Shown here: in pieces, positions 56,294 to 64,000 of the stretch
Layout of the letters: every line of letters starts with the position of its first letter
Position numbering within the stretch: the stretch's first letter is position 1
Assembly (NCBI GenBank): GCA_001769215.1
Contig: MEOL01000009.1
Span: forward strand, 1-64,000
From: Bacteroidetes bacterium GWF2_41_31
GTDB taxonomy: Bacteria; Bacteroidota; Bacteroidia; Bacteroidales; F082
DNA length: 64,000 nt
Reading direction: 5' to 3'
Position numbers and translations under genes: made by a program
The notes under the pieces: model-generated
The model's input: the letters and a program-made list of their open reading frames with translations, nothing else
Database searches by the model: none
What the model was told of the DNA's origin: nothing

Positions 56294-57886
56294 ATGAGAG
56301 CAATTAGGACTGTAGGAGTAATTTTATTCATTACTTTGATTGGTGTTCGTGGTTTTGGCCAAATATCACCGGGCGACCTGACCCAAGTCCATTCGCATCT
56401 CGAAGGAATTTCGAACTGTACCCTTTGTCATACACTGGGTGAAAAAGTCTCTGATGAAAAGTGCCTGGATTGTCATAAGGAACTCAAAGCAAGAATTGAC
56501 AAGAAAGCGGGTTACCACGTTTCGAGCGAGGTAGAGGGAAAGTCTTGTGTCAAGTGCCATAACGATCACCATGGGACGAAATTTCAAATTGTCCGTTTCG
56601 ATACCCTTCAATTTAACCATGATCTGACTGGTTATAAGCTGGAAGGGGCACACAAATTAAAAAAATGCACCGATTGCCATCGGAAGGAATTTATTTCAGA
56701 TCAGAAAATAAAAGAAAAGAAGTTTAGCTACCTTGGTATGAATACATCATGCCTGACCTGTCATGATGATTTTCACCAGAAAACCTTGTCGGAAAACTGT
56801 TCCAACTGTCATGGATTTGAAAAATTTAAACCTGCCACTAAATTTAACCACAACAAATCCAAATTTGCCCTGAAGGGAAAACATGTTGAGGTGAAATGTA
56901 TCAAATGCCATCAGGTGGATACAGTGAATGGGGTGAAATTTCAGCACTTTACGGGTATCAAATTTGATAACTGCACCAGTTGCCATACCGATGTGCATAA
57001 AAACCGGTTTGGACAAGATTGCCGCAAATGTCATACGGAAGACTCGTTTACGGTGGTAAAAGGCATGGATAAGTTTGATCACGACAAAACCCGTTTCCCG
57101 CTCAAAGGAAAGCATCAAACCGTTACTTGTACTTCTTGTCATAAAACAAAAATTACCGATCCGATAAAGCATGATCGATGCACGGATTGTCATCAGGATT
57201 ATCATCAAAAACAATTTGTAAAAAAAGGAGTTAACCCTGATTGTTCTGAATGTCACTCTGTAAATAGCTTCAAAGGTGCCTCCTTTACCATTGAGCAGCA
57301 CAATAAGAGTGAATTTCAATTGCAGGGCGCTCATTTGGCTACTCCATGCATTGCCTGTCATTTAAAAGGCGAAAAATGGAGTTTTAAGAAAATTGGTGAG
57401 CGATGCAACGATTGCCACAAAGATATTCATGATCCCTATATCGATAAAAAATATTATCCAGAGTCAGATTGCAGGGCATGCCATTCGGTAGAAATTTGGA
57501 GTGATATCAAATTCGATCACAATACAACAAAATTTAAACTGGTGGGAGCTCATGATCGACAAACATGCAGGATCTGTCATTTTAAGGGAAGCACCGAAGA
57601 AATCCGTAAGCAGGAGTTCAAAGGATTAACAACCCAATGTGCGCAATGTCACAGCGATTCGCATTACGGACAGTTTGAGGTACAAGGGGTTACGGACTGT
57701 ACCAGATGCCATACGAATGAAAATTGGAAACCGGAAAAATTCGATCACAATACGGCCAGGTTTGTCCTGGACGGACGCCATATAAACGTTGCCTGCATCA
57801 AGTGCCATAAGGTACAGGTAATTGATGAAAAAAAAGTTATCCAGTATAAATTTGAAGAATTCAAATGCGAAACCTGTCATCATTAA
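56294..57886 (+). CDS. Exported 20-heme c-type cytochrome
   Basis: The 530-residue protein has a signal peptide (MRAIRTVGVILFITLIGVRG) and 20 CxxCH heme-binding motifs, the last at the very C-terminus (CETCHH). Six modules share a pattern of the type F-x-H-N-x(4)-F-x-L-x-G-x-H-x(4)-CxxCH (for example FDHDKTRFPLKGKHQTVTC), whose extra His are likely distal ligands, giving bis-His low-spin hemes. The chain is Lys-rich and lacks a lipobox, so it should be a soluble periplasmic electron carrier. It lies 27 bp after the flavoprotein gene and overlaps the next cytochrome gene by 22 bp. Confidence 0.93.
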   Translation: MRAIRTVGVILFITLIGVRGFGQISPGDLTQVHSHLEGISNCTLCHTLGEKVSDEKCLDCHKELKARIDKKAGYHVSSEVEGKSCVKCHNDHHGTKFQIVRFDTLQFNHDLTGYKLEGAHKLKKCTDCHRKEFISDQKIKEKKFSYLGMNTSCLTCHDDFHQKTLSENCSNCHGFEKFKPATKFNHNKSKFALKGKHVEVKCIKCHQVDTVNGVKFQHFTGIKFDNCTSCHTDVHKNRFGQDCRKCHTEDSFTVVKGMDKFDHDKTRFPLKGKHQTVTCTSCHKTKITDPIKHDRCTDCHQDYHQKQFVKKGVNPDCSECHSVNSFKGASFTIEQHNKSEFQLQGAHLATPCIACHLKGEKWSFKKIGERCNDCHKDIHDPYIDKKYYPESDCRACHSVEIWSDIKFDHNTTKFKLVGAHDRQTCRICHFKGSTEEIRKQEFKGLTTQCAQCHSDSHYGQFEVQGVTDCTRCHTNENWKPEKFDHNTARFVLDGRHINVACIKCHKVQVIDEKKVIQYKFEEFKCETCHH

Positions 57887-60800
57887 TGTTCATACTGGCG
57901 TTCAGCGTCAGTCTGTGGGCCCAGTCACCCCATGGGGATGAATTAAAAATCAGCTGTGACGATTGTCACAAGACTAAAGGATGGACCATGGAACCTGGAA
58001 GCTATACTTTTAAGCACGACTCTGTCGGGTTTCCTCTGTTGGGTCAGCACCAGTCCATCGACTGCAGGATGTGCCATACCACGCTCGTGTTTTCGGCTGC
58101 ACGACCCGAATGTGTTTCATGCCATACTGATATGCACAACCAAACGGTGGGCATGGAATGCGAACTATGTCACACGCCAAAATCCTGGCTCGTACCGAAT
58201 ATTACCCGGATTCACCAGATGAGCCGGTTTCCGCTGCTAGGGGCGCATGCCACTGCCGATTGCAACGCTTGTCATCCTTCGGTTTCAAACCTTAGTTTTG
58301 AACCCCTTGGAATAGAGTGTATCGATTGTCACCAAGCCGACTATATTGCCACTACAAGTCCAAGCCACGTGGACGGTAACTTTTCGACCAATTGTGTGGA
58401 ATGTCATTACATGAATATTTTTAGCTGGTCAGGTGCGGGAATCGACCATTCATTTTTCCCGTTAACACAAGGCCATTCCATTGGCGATTGTTTTCAATGC
58501 CATACTCAGGGTTCAGATTACTCGAATATTTCGGCTGAATGTTTTTCATGTCATGAGCCGGATTATCAGGCAACTACCAATCCAAGCCATGTTAACATTG
58601 ATATTTCCACGGAGTGTCTGGAATGCCACACCACCGCACCAGGTTGGAAACCGGCAGAATTCGGTAGCCATGATGCCGAGTTTTTCCCCATTTATTCTGG
58701 TAAACACAATGGAGAATGGGATAATTGTACTGATTGCCATCAAAATACGGCTAACTATGCCATATTTACCTGTATCGATTGTCACGAGCACAACAAGTCA
58801 GATACCGACCAGGAGCACGATGACGTGAGTGGGTATCTCTACGAAAGTCAGGCCTGTTTGGATTGCCATCCTACAGGAGATGGTGAAGGTAGTTTTAACC
58901 ACAACACTTCAAATTTTCCACTAACCGGCGCCCATTCCTCCACAGAATGTAAAGAATGCCATGTGAATGGATATGCAGGTACTTCTACTATTTGTTATGA
59001 CTGTCATACAGACGACTTCAATCAAACGGTTAATCCCAACCACATTGAAATAGGAGTTAATACCGAATGTGATCTTTGCCATACAACAGATCCCGAATGG
59101 AAACCGGCTGAATTTCCGGTTCATGGTGATTATTATGCGCTGACCGGCGCACACGGACGAATTGCTACTGATTGCTTTAGCTGTCATGAAGGAAGTTATG
59201 TAAATACACCCAACCTATGCCTTGGTTGTCATACAACTGATTACAACGAAACCAGCAATCCTCCACATGCAGCGGCACAGTTTTCAACTGAATGCGAGAC
59301 CTGTCACAACACCGAAGCATGGCAGCCGGCCACCTTCAATCACGATGCAGAATATTTCCCAATCTATAGTGGGGAGCATGAGGGAGAGTGGAATACATGT
59401 ATTGAATGCCATACTACTCCTTCAAACTATGCACTTTTTAGCTGTATCGATTGCCATGACCATAATAAGCCTGATATGGATGATGAGCATGGAGGAATTT
59501 CAGGATATCAATACAGCAGCGATGCTTGCTTTGCCTGTCATCCTACAGGAAGTGCAGAAGGCGGGTTTAATCACAATAACACCAACTTCCCGTTGACCGG
59601 TGCTCATAATACCGTTGAGTGTTCGACTTGCCATGTAACAGGATACACAGGGACTTCCACGGTTTGCGTTGACTGCCACCAGGAGGCTTTTAATCAGTCA
59701 GCAAATCCTAATCACCAAACAGTCGGTATTTCTACGGATTGTCAATTGTGCCATACCACCAACCCCGGTTGGAGCCCGGCTACTTTTTCCACACACGGTG
59801 ATTATTACCCGCTTACAGGGGCGCATACTTCTATCTCTAACGATTGTTCCGCATGTCATCAGGGCAATTATAACAACACCCCCAACGCTTGCGTAGGTTG
59901 CCACCAGGAAAATTATAACCAAACCACCAACCCGAATCATACCTCCCTGGCACTTTCCACCGGGTGTGATGAATGTCACACGACTAATCCCGGGTGGAAC
60001 CCGGCTACTTTTGGTGTTCATAATCAATATTATGTATTGGCAGGTGCACATATATCCATTGCCAATCAATGCGTTGAATGCCATAATGGAAACTACAACA
60101 GCACCCCAAATACCTGCTATGGATGTCATCAGGATGATTATGATCAAACCAGTGATCCTGCTCACGCGGCAGCAAACTTTCCAACGGAGTGCGAATCATG
60201 CCATACCCAAAGTGCATGGTTGCCTTCTACTTTTAACCATGATGGACAGTATTTTCCCATTTACAGTGGAGAACACAATGGGGAATGGAACAGTTGTGTA
60301 GAATGCCATACAAATCCAACTAATTATTCAGTTTTCAGTTGTATTGATTGCCACGAGCATAATCAGACTGATATGGCAGATGAACACCAGGGTGTTTCCG
60401 GTTATCAATACAACAGCGATGCTTGCTTTGCATGCCATCCAGACGGAAGTGCCGACAATGTATTTAATCACAACAACAGCAATTTCCCTTTAACTGGGGC
60501 GCATAATACAGTTGCATGCTCAGCCTGTCATGAGAGCGGCTATACAGGAACATCCACCATTTGTGTCGATTGTCATGTCGAAAACTATAACCAGACCTCT
60601 AATCCAAATCACCTGGCTATTGGTATTTCAACTGACTGTGAGGTATGCCATACCACCAACCCCGGTTGGAGTCCTGCCACTTTCCCGACCCACGGCAACT
60701 ATTACCCGCTAACCGGCGCACACACTTCAATCGCAAATGATTGTTCTTCCTGCCATCAGGGCAACTATAACAACACTCCCAATGCATGTGCGGGCTGTCA

Positions 60801-61602
60801 CCAGGATGATTACAACCAGACAACGAACCCTAACCACGTTTCTCTGGCTCTTTCTACCCTATGTGAAGAGTGCCATACAACAAATCCGGGTTGGAATCCT
60901 GCCACTTTCCCAATCCATGCCAACTATTACCCGCTAACCGGTGCACACACTTCAATCGCAAATGATTGCTCTTCGTGCCATCAGGGCAACTATAACAACA
61001 CTCCCAATACATGTGTGGGCTGTCACCAGGATGATTACAACCAGACTACGAACCCTAACCACGTTTCATTAGCACTTTCTACCGTATGTGATGAGTGCCA
61101 TACAACTAATCCGAATTGGAATCCCGCGTTATTTCCTGATCACAACCAGTATTACCTCCTGGTCGGGGCACACATCGCCATTGCCAATCAATGCGCTGAT
61201 TGTCATAATGGAAATTACAACAGTACACCGAACACCTGTTATGGCTGTCATCAGGATGATTACAACCAAACCACCGACCCTGCACATGCCGCTGCGCAGT
61301 ATCCTACTGATTGCGAAACCTGTCATACTCAAACCGCATGGGTGCCTTCTACTTTTAACCATGACAGTCAATATTTCCCTATATATAGCGGGGAACACGA
61401 TGGTGAATGGAACACCTGTTCGGATTGTCATCCAAATCCGGCAAATTATACAATCTTTACCTGTATCACCTGCCACGAACAGTCGGATATGGCAGATGAA
61501 CATCAGGGGGTGTCGGGCTATATTTACAACAGCGATGCTTGTTATAACTGTCATCCAAATGGAACTTCCAGTAAGCAATTCCAAAAAATACTAATTTACT
61601 AA
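57865..61602 (+). CDS. Giant 49-heme c-type cytochrome with expanding internal super-repeats
   Basis: The 1245-residue protein has a short signal peptide (MRNLSSLMFILAFSVSLWAQ) and 49 CxxCH motifs by my count, about one per 25 residues. The start at 57865 is preferred over the ATG at 57886 because the latter leaves too short a signal. The N-terminal part (hemes 1-9) is diverse. From residue ~251 it is made of super-repeats starting with FFPIYSGKHNGEW-like segments that contain 9, 12 and 15 hemes, then a partial fourth of 4. The chain is acidic and Asn/Thr/Tyr-rich, unlike the Lys-rich 20-heme partner. It ends abruptly (CYNCHPNGTSSKQFQK) with no sorting domain. It is likely periplasmic/outer-membrane-associated or surface-exposed, as a long electron wire. 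Confidence 0.93.
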   Translation: MRNLSSLMFILAFSVSLWAQSPHGDELKISCDDCHKTKGWTMEPGSYTFKHDSVGFPLLGQHQSIDCRMCHTTLVFSAARPECVSCHTDMHNQTVGMECELCHTPKSWLVPNITRIHQMSRFPLLGAHATADCNACHPSVSNLSFEPLGIECIDCHQADYIATTSPSHVDGNFSTNCVECHYMNIFSWSGAGIDHSFFPLTQGHSIGDCFQCHTQGSDYSNISAECFSCHEPDYQATTNPSHVNIDISTECLECHTTAPGWKPAEFGSHDAEFFPIYSGKHNGEWDNCTDCHQNTANYAIFTCIDCHEHNKSDTDQEHDDVSGYLYESQACLDCHPTGDGEGSFNHNTSNFPLTGAHSSTECKECHVNGYAGTSTICYDCHTDDFNQTVNPNHIEIGVNTECDLCHTTDPEWKPAEFPVHGDYYALTGAHGRIATDCFSCHEGSYVNTPNLCLGCHTTDYNETSNPPHAAAQFSTECETCHNTEAWQPATFNHDAEYFPIYSGEHEGEWNTCIECHTTPSNYALFSCIDCHDHNKPDMDDEHGGISGYQYSSDACFACHPTGSAEGGFNHNNTNFPLTGAHNTVECSTCHVTGYTGTSTVCVDCHQEAFNQSANPNHQTVGISTDCQLCHTTNPGWSPATFSTHGDYYPLTGAHTSISNDCSACHQGNYNNTPNACVGCHQENYNQTTNPNHTSLALSTGCDECHTTNPGWNPATFGVHNQYYVLAGAHISIANQCVECHNGNYNSTPNTCYGCHQDDYDQTSDPAHAAANFPTECESCHTQSAWLPSTFNHDGQYFPIYSGEHNGEWNSCVECHTNPTNYSVFSCIDCHEHNQTDMADEHQGVSGYQYNSDACFACHPDGSADNVFNHNNSNFPLTGAHNTVACSACHESGYTGTSTICVDCHVENYNQTSNPNHLAIGISTDCEVCHTTNPGWSPATFPTHGNYYPLTGAHTSIANDCSSCHQGNYNNTPNACAGCHQDDYNQTTNPNHVSLALSTLCEECHTTNPGWNPATFPIHANYYPLTGAHTSIANDCSSCHQGNYNNTPNTCVGCHQDDYNQTTNPNHVSLALSTVCDECHTTNPNWNPALFPDHNQYYLLVGAHIAIANQCADCHNGNYNSTPNTCYGCHQDDYNQTTDPAHAAAQYPTDCETCHTQTAWVPSTFNHDSQYFPIYSGEHDGEWNTCSDCHPNPANYTIFTCITCHEQSDMADEHQGVSGYIYNSDACYNCHPNGTSSKQFQKILIY
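58615..61572 (+). repeat. Coding super-repeats of the 49-heme cytochrome (9, 12, 15 and 4 hemes)
   Basis: Super-repeat starts are at about 58615, 59293, 60190 and 61312, giving lengths of 226, 299 and 374 residues plus a truncated fourth. Each longer one carries one more 3-heme module of 75 residues. The last two modules of the third super-repeat (about 60640-60865 and 60865-61090) are nearly identical at DNA level over a 225-bp period, showing recent tandem duplication. Confidence 0.85.
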
Positions 61603-61612
61603 TGAGTGTCTT

Positions 61613-63208
61613 ATGAAATACCTGATTCCGATATTACTACTCATTTCCTGCTATTCCCTGTCGGGTCAGACAGTTGGAGAGCACGATGAAGGAACCGTGT
61701 CTTATGCTACATCACAGAATGTGTATGTTAAGTTTAGTTCGACGAAAAATATCGCTACAGGCGATACTCTGTTTCTGCGTCAGGAGGGAGTATTGGTTCC
61801 TGCACTTGTGGTAACCAATCTTTCTTCCATATCGGCTGTCTGCCAGCCAATTGCTGATGTTAAATTTACGGTTTCCGAAAAAATCTATACAAAAGCAAAA
61901 TCCTTTATAGCCGCGGTTGAGCAGGTTGTTATTACTCCAACGCCCGTGTCCATTGTCGAGGTGGATACCATTACACAGGAAAAAGCGGACACAAAAACCC
62001 TAAAACAAAAAATTTCAGGCAGGGTGGGGATCTCTTCTTATTCAAACTTCTCAAACACTCCTGGTGGAAATTCGCAGCGGATGCGGTATACTTTTTCATT
62101 GAAAGCAAGGAACATCAGCAATTCCAGATTGTCAGCAGAAACCTATCTTTCTTTTGTCCACAGAAGTGACCATTGGGACGATGTACAGGAGGATGTATTC
62201 AATGGGTTGAAGATTTATGCTTTGGCCCTGAATTATCAATTTTCGGATAAAGTTCAGCTTTGGTTGGGGAGAAAGATCAATTCAAATCTCTCAAGCGTAG
62301 GAGCCATCGACGGATTGCAATACGAAATGAAATTTAACGCTTTTACTATCGGGTTTGTTGCAGGCAGCAGGCCCGATTACAATAATTACAGTTTCAATGC
62401 CAGCCTGCTTCAATTTGGCGGATATCTCAGTCATGAATACAAAACTGATAAAGGCAATGTGCAGAGTTCGTTCGCTATTATGGAGCAGAAGAACAGCGGG
62501 ATAACAGATCGTCGTTTTGCCTATTTTCAACATTCAAACACCCTTTTGAAGAATGTTTATTTGTTCGGTTCTGTTGAAGTAGACCTGTATAAGATGGTAA
62601 ACGAAGTGCAGAGTAGTACATTTAATCTCTCCAATTTATACCTCTCTGTCCGGTACAGGGTGGTAAAACAGTTGTCGCTGTCGCTATCGTACAGTAACCG
62701 GCAGAATGTGATTTATTACGAAACCTATAAAGATATTGTCGAGCGCCTTCTGGATACGGATGCCATGCAGGGGTATCTTTTCCAGGTTAACTATCGACCC
62801 GGCAAAAATATCTTTATGGGAGTAAAAACAGGGTACCGTTTTCGCAAACAAGATCCCCGCCCCACAAAGAACATGTATGGCTATGTAACCATGAACCGGG
62901 TGCCGGGTTTGAATGTTTCGGCAACTGTTTCGGCTACTTTGCTCGAAACCGCCTATATGTCGGGAAAAATTTACAGCATTGGATTCAACCGTGAGCTGGT
63001 TCCTGGTAAGTTGGATGGTGGTTTAAATTACCGGTTTGTTGATTACAAGTTTCTTAGTTCTGAATCATCGCTTGTTCAGAACATGGCTGAGTTGAACCTG
63101 ACCTGGAGAATATTTAAAAAGACCTATTGCTCGTTCAATTTTGAAGGAACCTTCGAGAAAGATTACAAATATCAAAGGCTTTATATCAACCTGACTCAGC
63201 GCTTCTAA
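61613..63208 (+). CDS. Outer-membrane beta-barrel protein of the electron-transfer cluster
   Basis: The 531-residue protein has a signal peptide (MKYLIPILLLISCYSLSG) and an N-terminal beta-rich domain (~20-110; FSSTKNIATGDTLFLRQEG, SH3-like). A Pro/Thr linker follows, then about 390 residues of amphipathic strands ending LYINLTQRF, whose terminal Phe is typical of BAM substrates. I see no named family match, but size and position after two multiheme cytochromes resemble porins such as MtrB/PioB that sheathe cytochromes across the outer membrane. It begins 10 bp after the giant cytochrome and is the last gene before a strong terminator. Confidence 0.78.
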   Translation: MKYLIPILLLISCYSLSGQTVGEHDEGTVSYATSQNVYVKFSSTKNIATGDTLFLRQEGVLVPALVVTNLSSISAVCQPIADVKFTVSEKIYTKAKSFIAAVEQVVITPTPVSIVEVDTITQEKADTKTLKQKISGRVGISSYSNFSNTPGGNSQRMRYTFSLKARNISNSRLSAETYLSFVHRSDHWDDVQEDVFNGLKIYALALNYQFSDKVQLWLGRKINSNLSSVGAIDGLQYEMKFNAFTIGFVAGSRPDYNNYSFNASLLQFGGYLSHEYKTDKGNVQSSFAIMEQKNSGITDRRFAYFQHSNTLLKNVYLFGSVEVDLYKMVNEVQSSTFNLSNLYLSVRYRVVKQLSLSLSYSNRQNVIYYETYKDIVERLLDTDAMQGYLFQVNYRPGKNIFMGVKTGYRFRKQDPRPTKNMYGYVTMNRVPGLNVSATVSATLLETAYMSGKIYSIGFNRELVPGKLDGGLNYRFVDYKFLSSESSLVQNMAELNLTWRIFKKTYCSFNFEGTFEKDYKYQRLYINLTQRF

Positions 63209-63335
63209 GCTGATGTAAAGAAATGATAACTGGCAATTCTGGCATTGGACTGTAGTCGCAATGCAATGAATTTGAGCTGGTTTATTCTTCTTCACACACA
63301 CAAATAGCCTGTGCAATTCCAAATTGGTTTATAAA

Positions 63336-63373
63336 AAATAGATGCAGTCGCGAGAGACTGCATCTATTTTAAC
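63336..63373 (+). terminator. Terminator of the cytochrome operon
   Basis: AAAATAGATGCAGTC and GACTGCATCTATTTT form a 15-bp perfect stem with a 6-base loop GCGAGA, 128 bp after the barrel gene. The A and T tracts make it bidirectional, also serving the small minus-strand ORF beyond. Confidence 0.88.
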
Positions 63374-63413
63374 GAAAACGTTAATCCTTTTTAATACGTC
63401 CGGTTAAAAAAAC

Positions 63414-63572
63414 CTATGGCTTTTTGTTGCCAATACGCGACAAATACCGCTCCTTGGCTTGATGAGGATCTTCATCGAGGGCAATGTAAATTTTTGTTCT
63501 ATGGTCAATGATAACTACCTGCAATTGTGCAAGGTCAGGCGACACAAACGGAGCCTGTTTTTTTTCATACAT
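63414..63572 (-). CDS. Small 52-residue hypothetical protein
   Basis: A minus-strand frame from ATG 63572 to TAG 63414 encodes a basic 52-residue protein opening MYEKKQAPFVSPDLAQLQVV and continuing IIDHRTKIYIALDEDPHQAK, ERYLSRIGNKKP. It has no signal peptide or membrane segment. Codon pattern, the absence of stops and the position facing the bidirectional terminator support a real gene. A second ATG at 63568 is in another frame. No family is recognised. It is divergent from the csbD-like gene, which suggests a possible stress connection. Confidence 0.6.
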   Translation of the reverse strand: MYEKKQAPFVSPDLAQLQVVIIDHRTKIYIALDEDPHQAKERYLSRIGNKKP

Positions 63573-63915
63573 AAAATATTTCCTTTCTAATTAATGTGAT
63601 AATCTATCGTAAATGGGGTAATGGCCTTCAAATAAACATGTTTCATTTTCTATCTGCAGGAAATTCGAACGGGTGGTTTTTTACATCACAATCGCAGATA
63701 TTACAGAATCGTGGTAAGATACCACCTATTTTCGACATAACAGTAAAAGATTTCATTTATTTTTAATAATACCTAAAATGGGGGTCCGAAGTAGCGCTTT
63801 TGTTTTGAATGTGTGAATCATGTAACTCTTAACCCAAATTATGTAATGTTTTTCGAATGGAATGATCAGATCTTTGTGCAGTGAAAATATATTCACAAAT
63901 TAAATTATCAATACC
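63573..63915. other. Gene-free region between small ORF and csbD-like gene
   Basis: The 343-bp stretch is AT-rich. It contains a weak -7-like GATCTTTG at about 63869-63876 upstream of the csbD-like start. No gene, strong hairpin or known repeat was found. Confidence 0.35.
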
Positions 63916-64000
63916 ATGAATACAACAGTGATAAAGGGAAACTGGAAGGAGCAAAAAGGGCGGCTAAAGCAAAAATTCGCGATACTAACAGATGACGATT
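63916..64000 (+). CDS. CsbD family stress protein (partial, cut by window edge)
   Basis: The first 28 codons read MNTTVIKGNWKEQKGRLKQK then FAILTDDD. The pattern xxIKGxWKExKGxxKxKxxxLTDDD is the signature of the CsbD family of small general-stress proteins. The rest (usually 60-70 residues in total) lies beyond the window. Confidence 0.85.
   Translation, partial: MNTTVIKGNWKEQKGRLKQKFAILTDDD

Noticed and set aside
59698-60165. Long open frames opposite and alongside the giant cytochrome gene (155 codons here, 151 at 61129-61584, 168 at 61088-61594)
   Set aside because: They are shadows created by the periodic CxxCH coding repeats; the sense frame carries all heme motifs and a signal peptide.
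58615-61572. Regularly spaced repeats that might suggest a CRISPR array or minisatellite
   Set aside because: The periods (45, 75, 105 bp) are multiples of three within one open frame and every unit encodes CxxCH; there are no fixed-length unique spacers.

Overview
The window is a 64 kb piece of a Bacteroidota chromosome, probably from the Bacteroidales/Marinilabiliales side of the phylum. The evidence is type IX secretion (T9SS) sorting domains, a GWxTD protein, a FISUMP protein, a split transketolase, a GH3/serine-hydrolase fusion, PorT-like barrels, and Bacteroidetes-type promoters (TAnnTTTG at -7) close to start codons. No rRNA, tRNA, phage, conjugation or CRISPR locus was seen.

Region 1 (1-3.2 kb) is an AT-rich accessory segment on the minus strand. 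It holds a nucleotidyltransferase cut by the left edge, an orphan gene and a T9SS cargo protein, separated by about 115-bp imperfectly palindromic repeats that look like integron attC sites. Region 2 (3.2-35.4 kb) is mostly housekeeping and envelope genes: GWxTD protein, glycosyltransferase, aroQ, a PadR/PspC pair, a cupin-sugar kinase pair, tex, a decayed T9SS type B gene, two adjacent multi-domain hybrid histidine kinases, a THEP1-like NTPase, prmC, a PiT phosphate transporter, a prolyl oligopeptidase, mgsA, gcvT, an outer-membrane barrel, a split transketolase with a VWA gene between its halves, and a NagZ-like GH3/beta-lactamase fusion. Region 3 (35.4-45 kb) holds a membrane protein, a rhomboid protease, a three-gene RND efflux operon and a PLP decarboxylase.

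Region 4 (45-48.7 kb) is a small islet bounded by two copies of a roughly 250-bp repeat. It carries a PDZ protein, a FISUMP protein and a REP-associated tyrosine transposase (RAYT) flanked by inverted REP-like palindromes. It abuts a 1634-residue tandem UvrA-like protein with four ABC ATPase cores and no UvrB-binding domain.

Region 5 (54.0-63.2 kb) is the most remarkable part: five tightly packed plus-strand genes. They encode a b-type membrane cytochrome, a membrane-anchored Fe-S/FAD oxidoreductase, a 20-CxxCH cytochrome, a 49-CxxCH cytochrome and an outer-membrane beta-barrel protein, followed by a strong terminator. The set reads as a complete trans-envelope electron conduit (candidate extracellular electron transfer) with 69 predicted c-type hemes. 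The large cytochrome is built of super-repeats that grow 9, 12, 15 hemes by addition of a 75-residue, three-heme module. The window ends with a 52-residue conserved-looking small ORF and the start of a CsbD stress protein.
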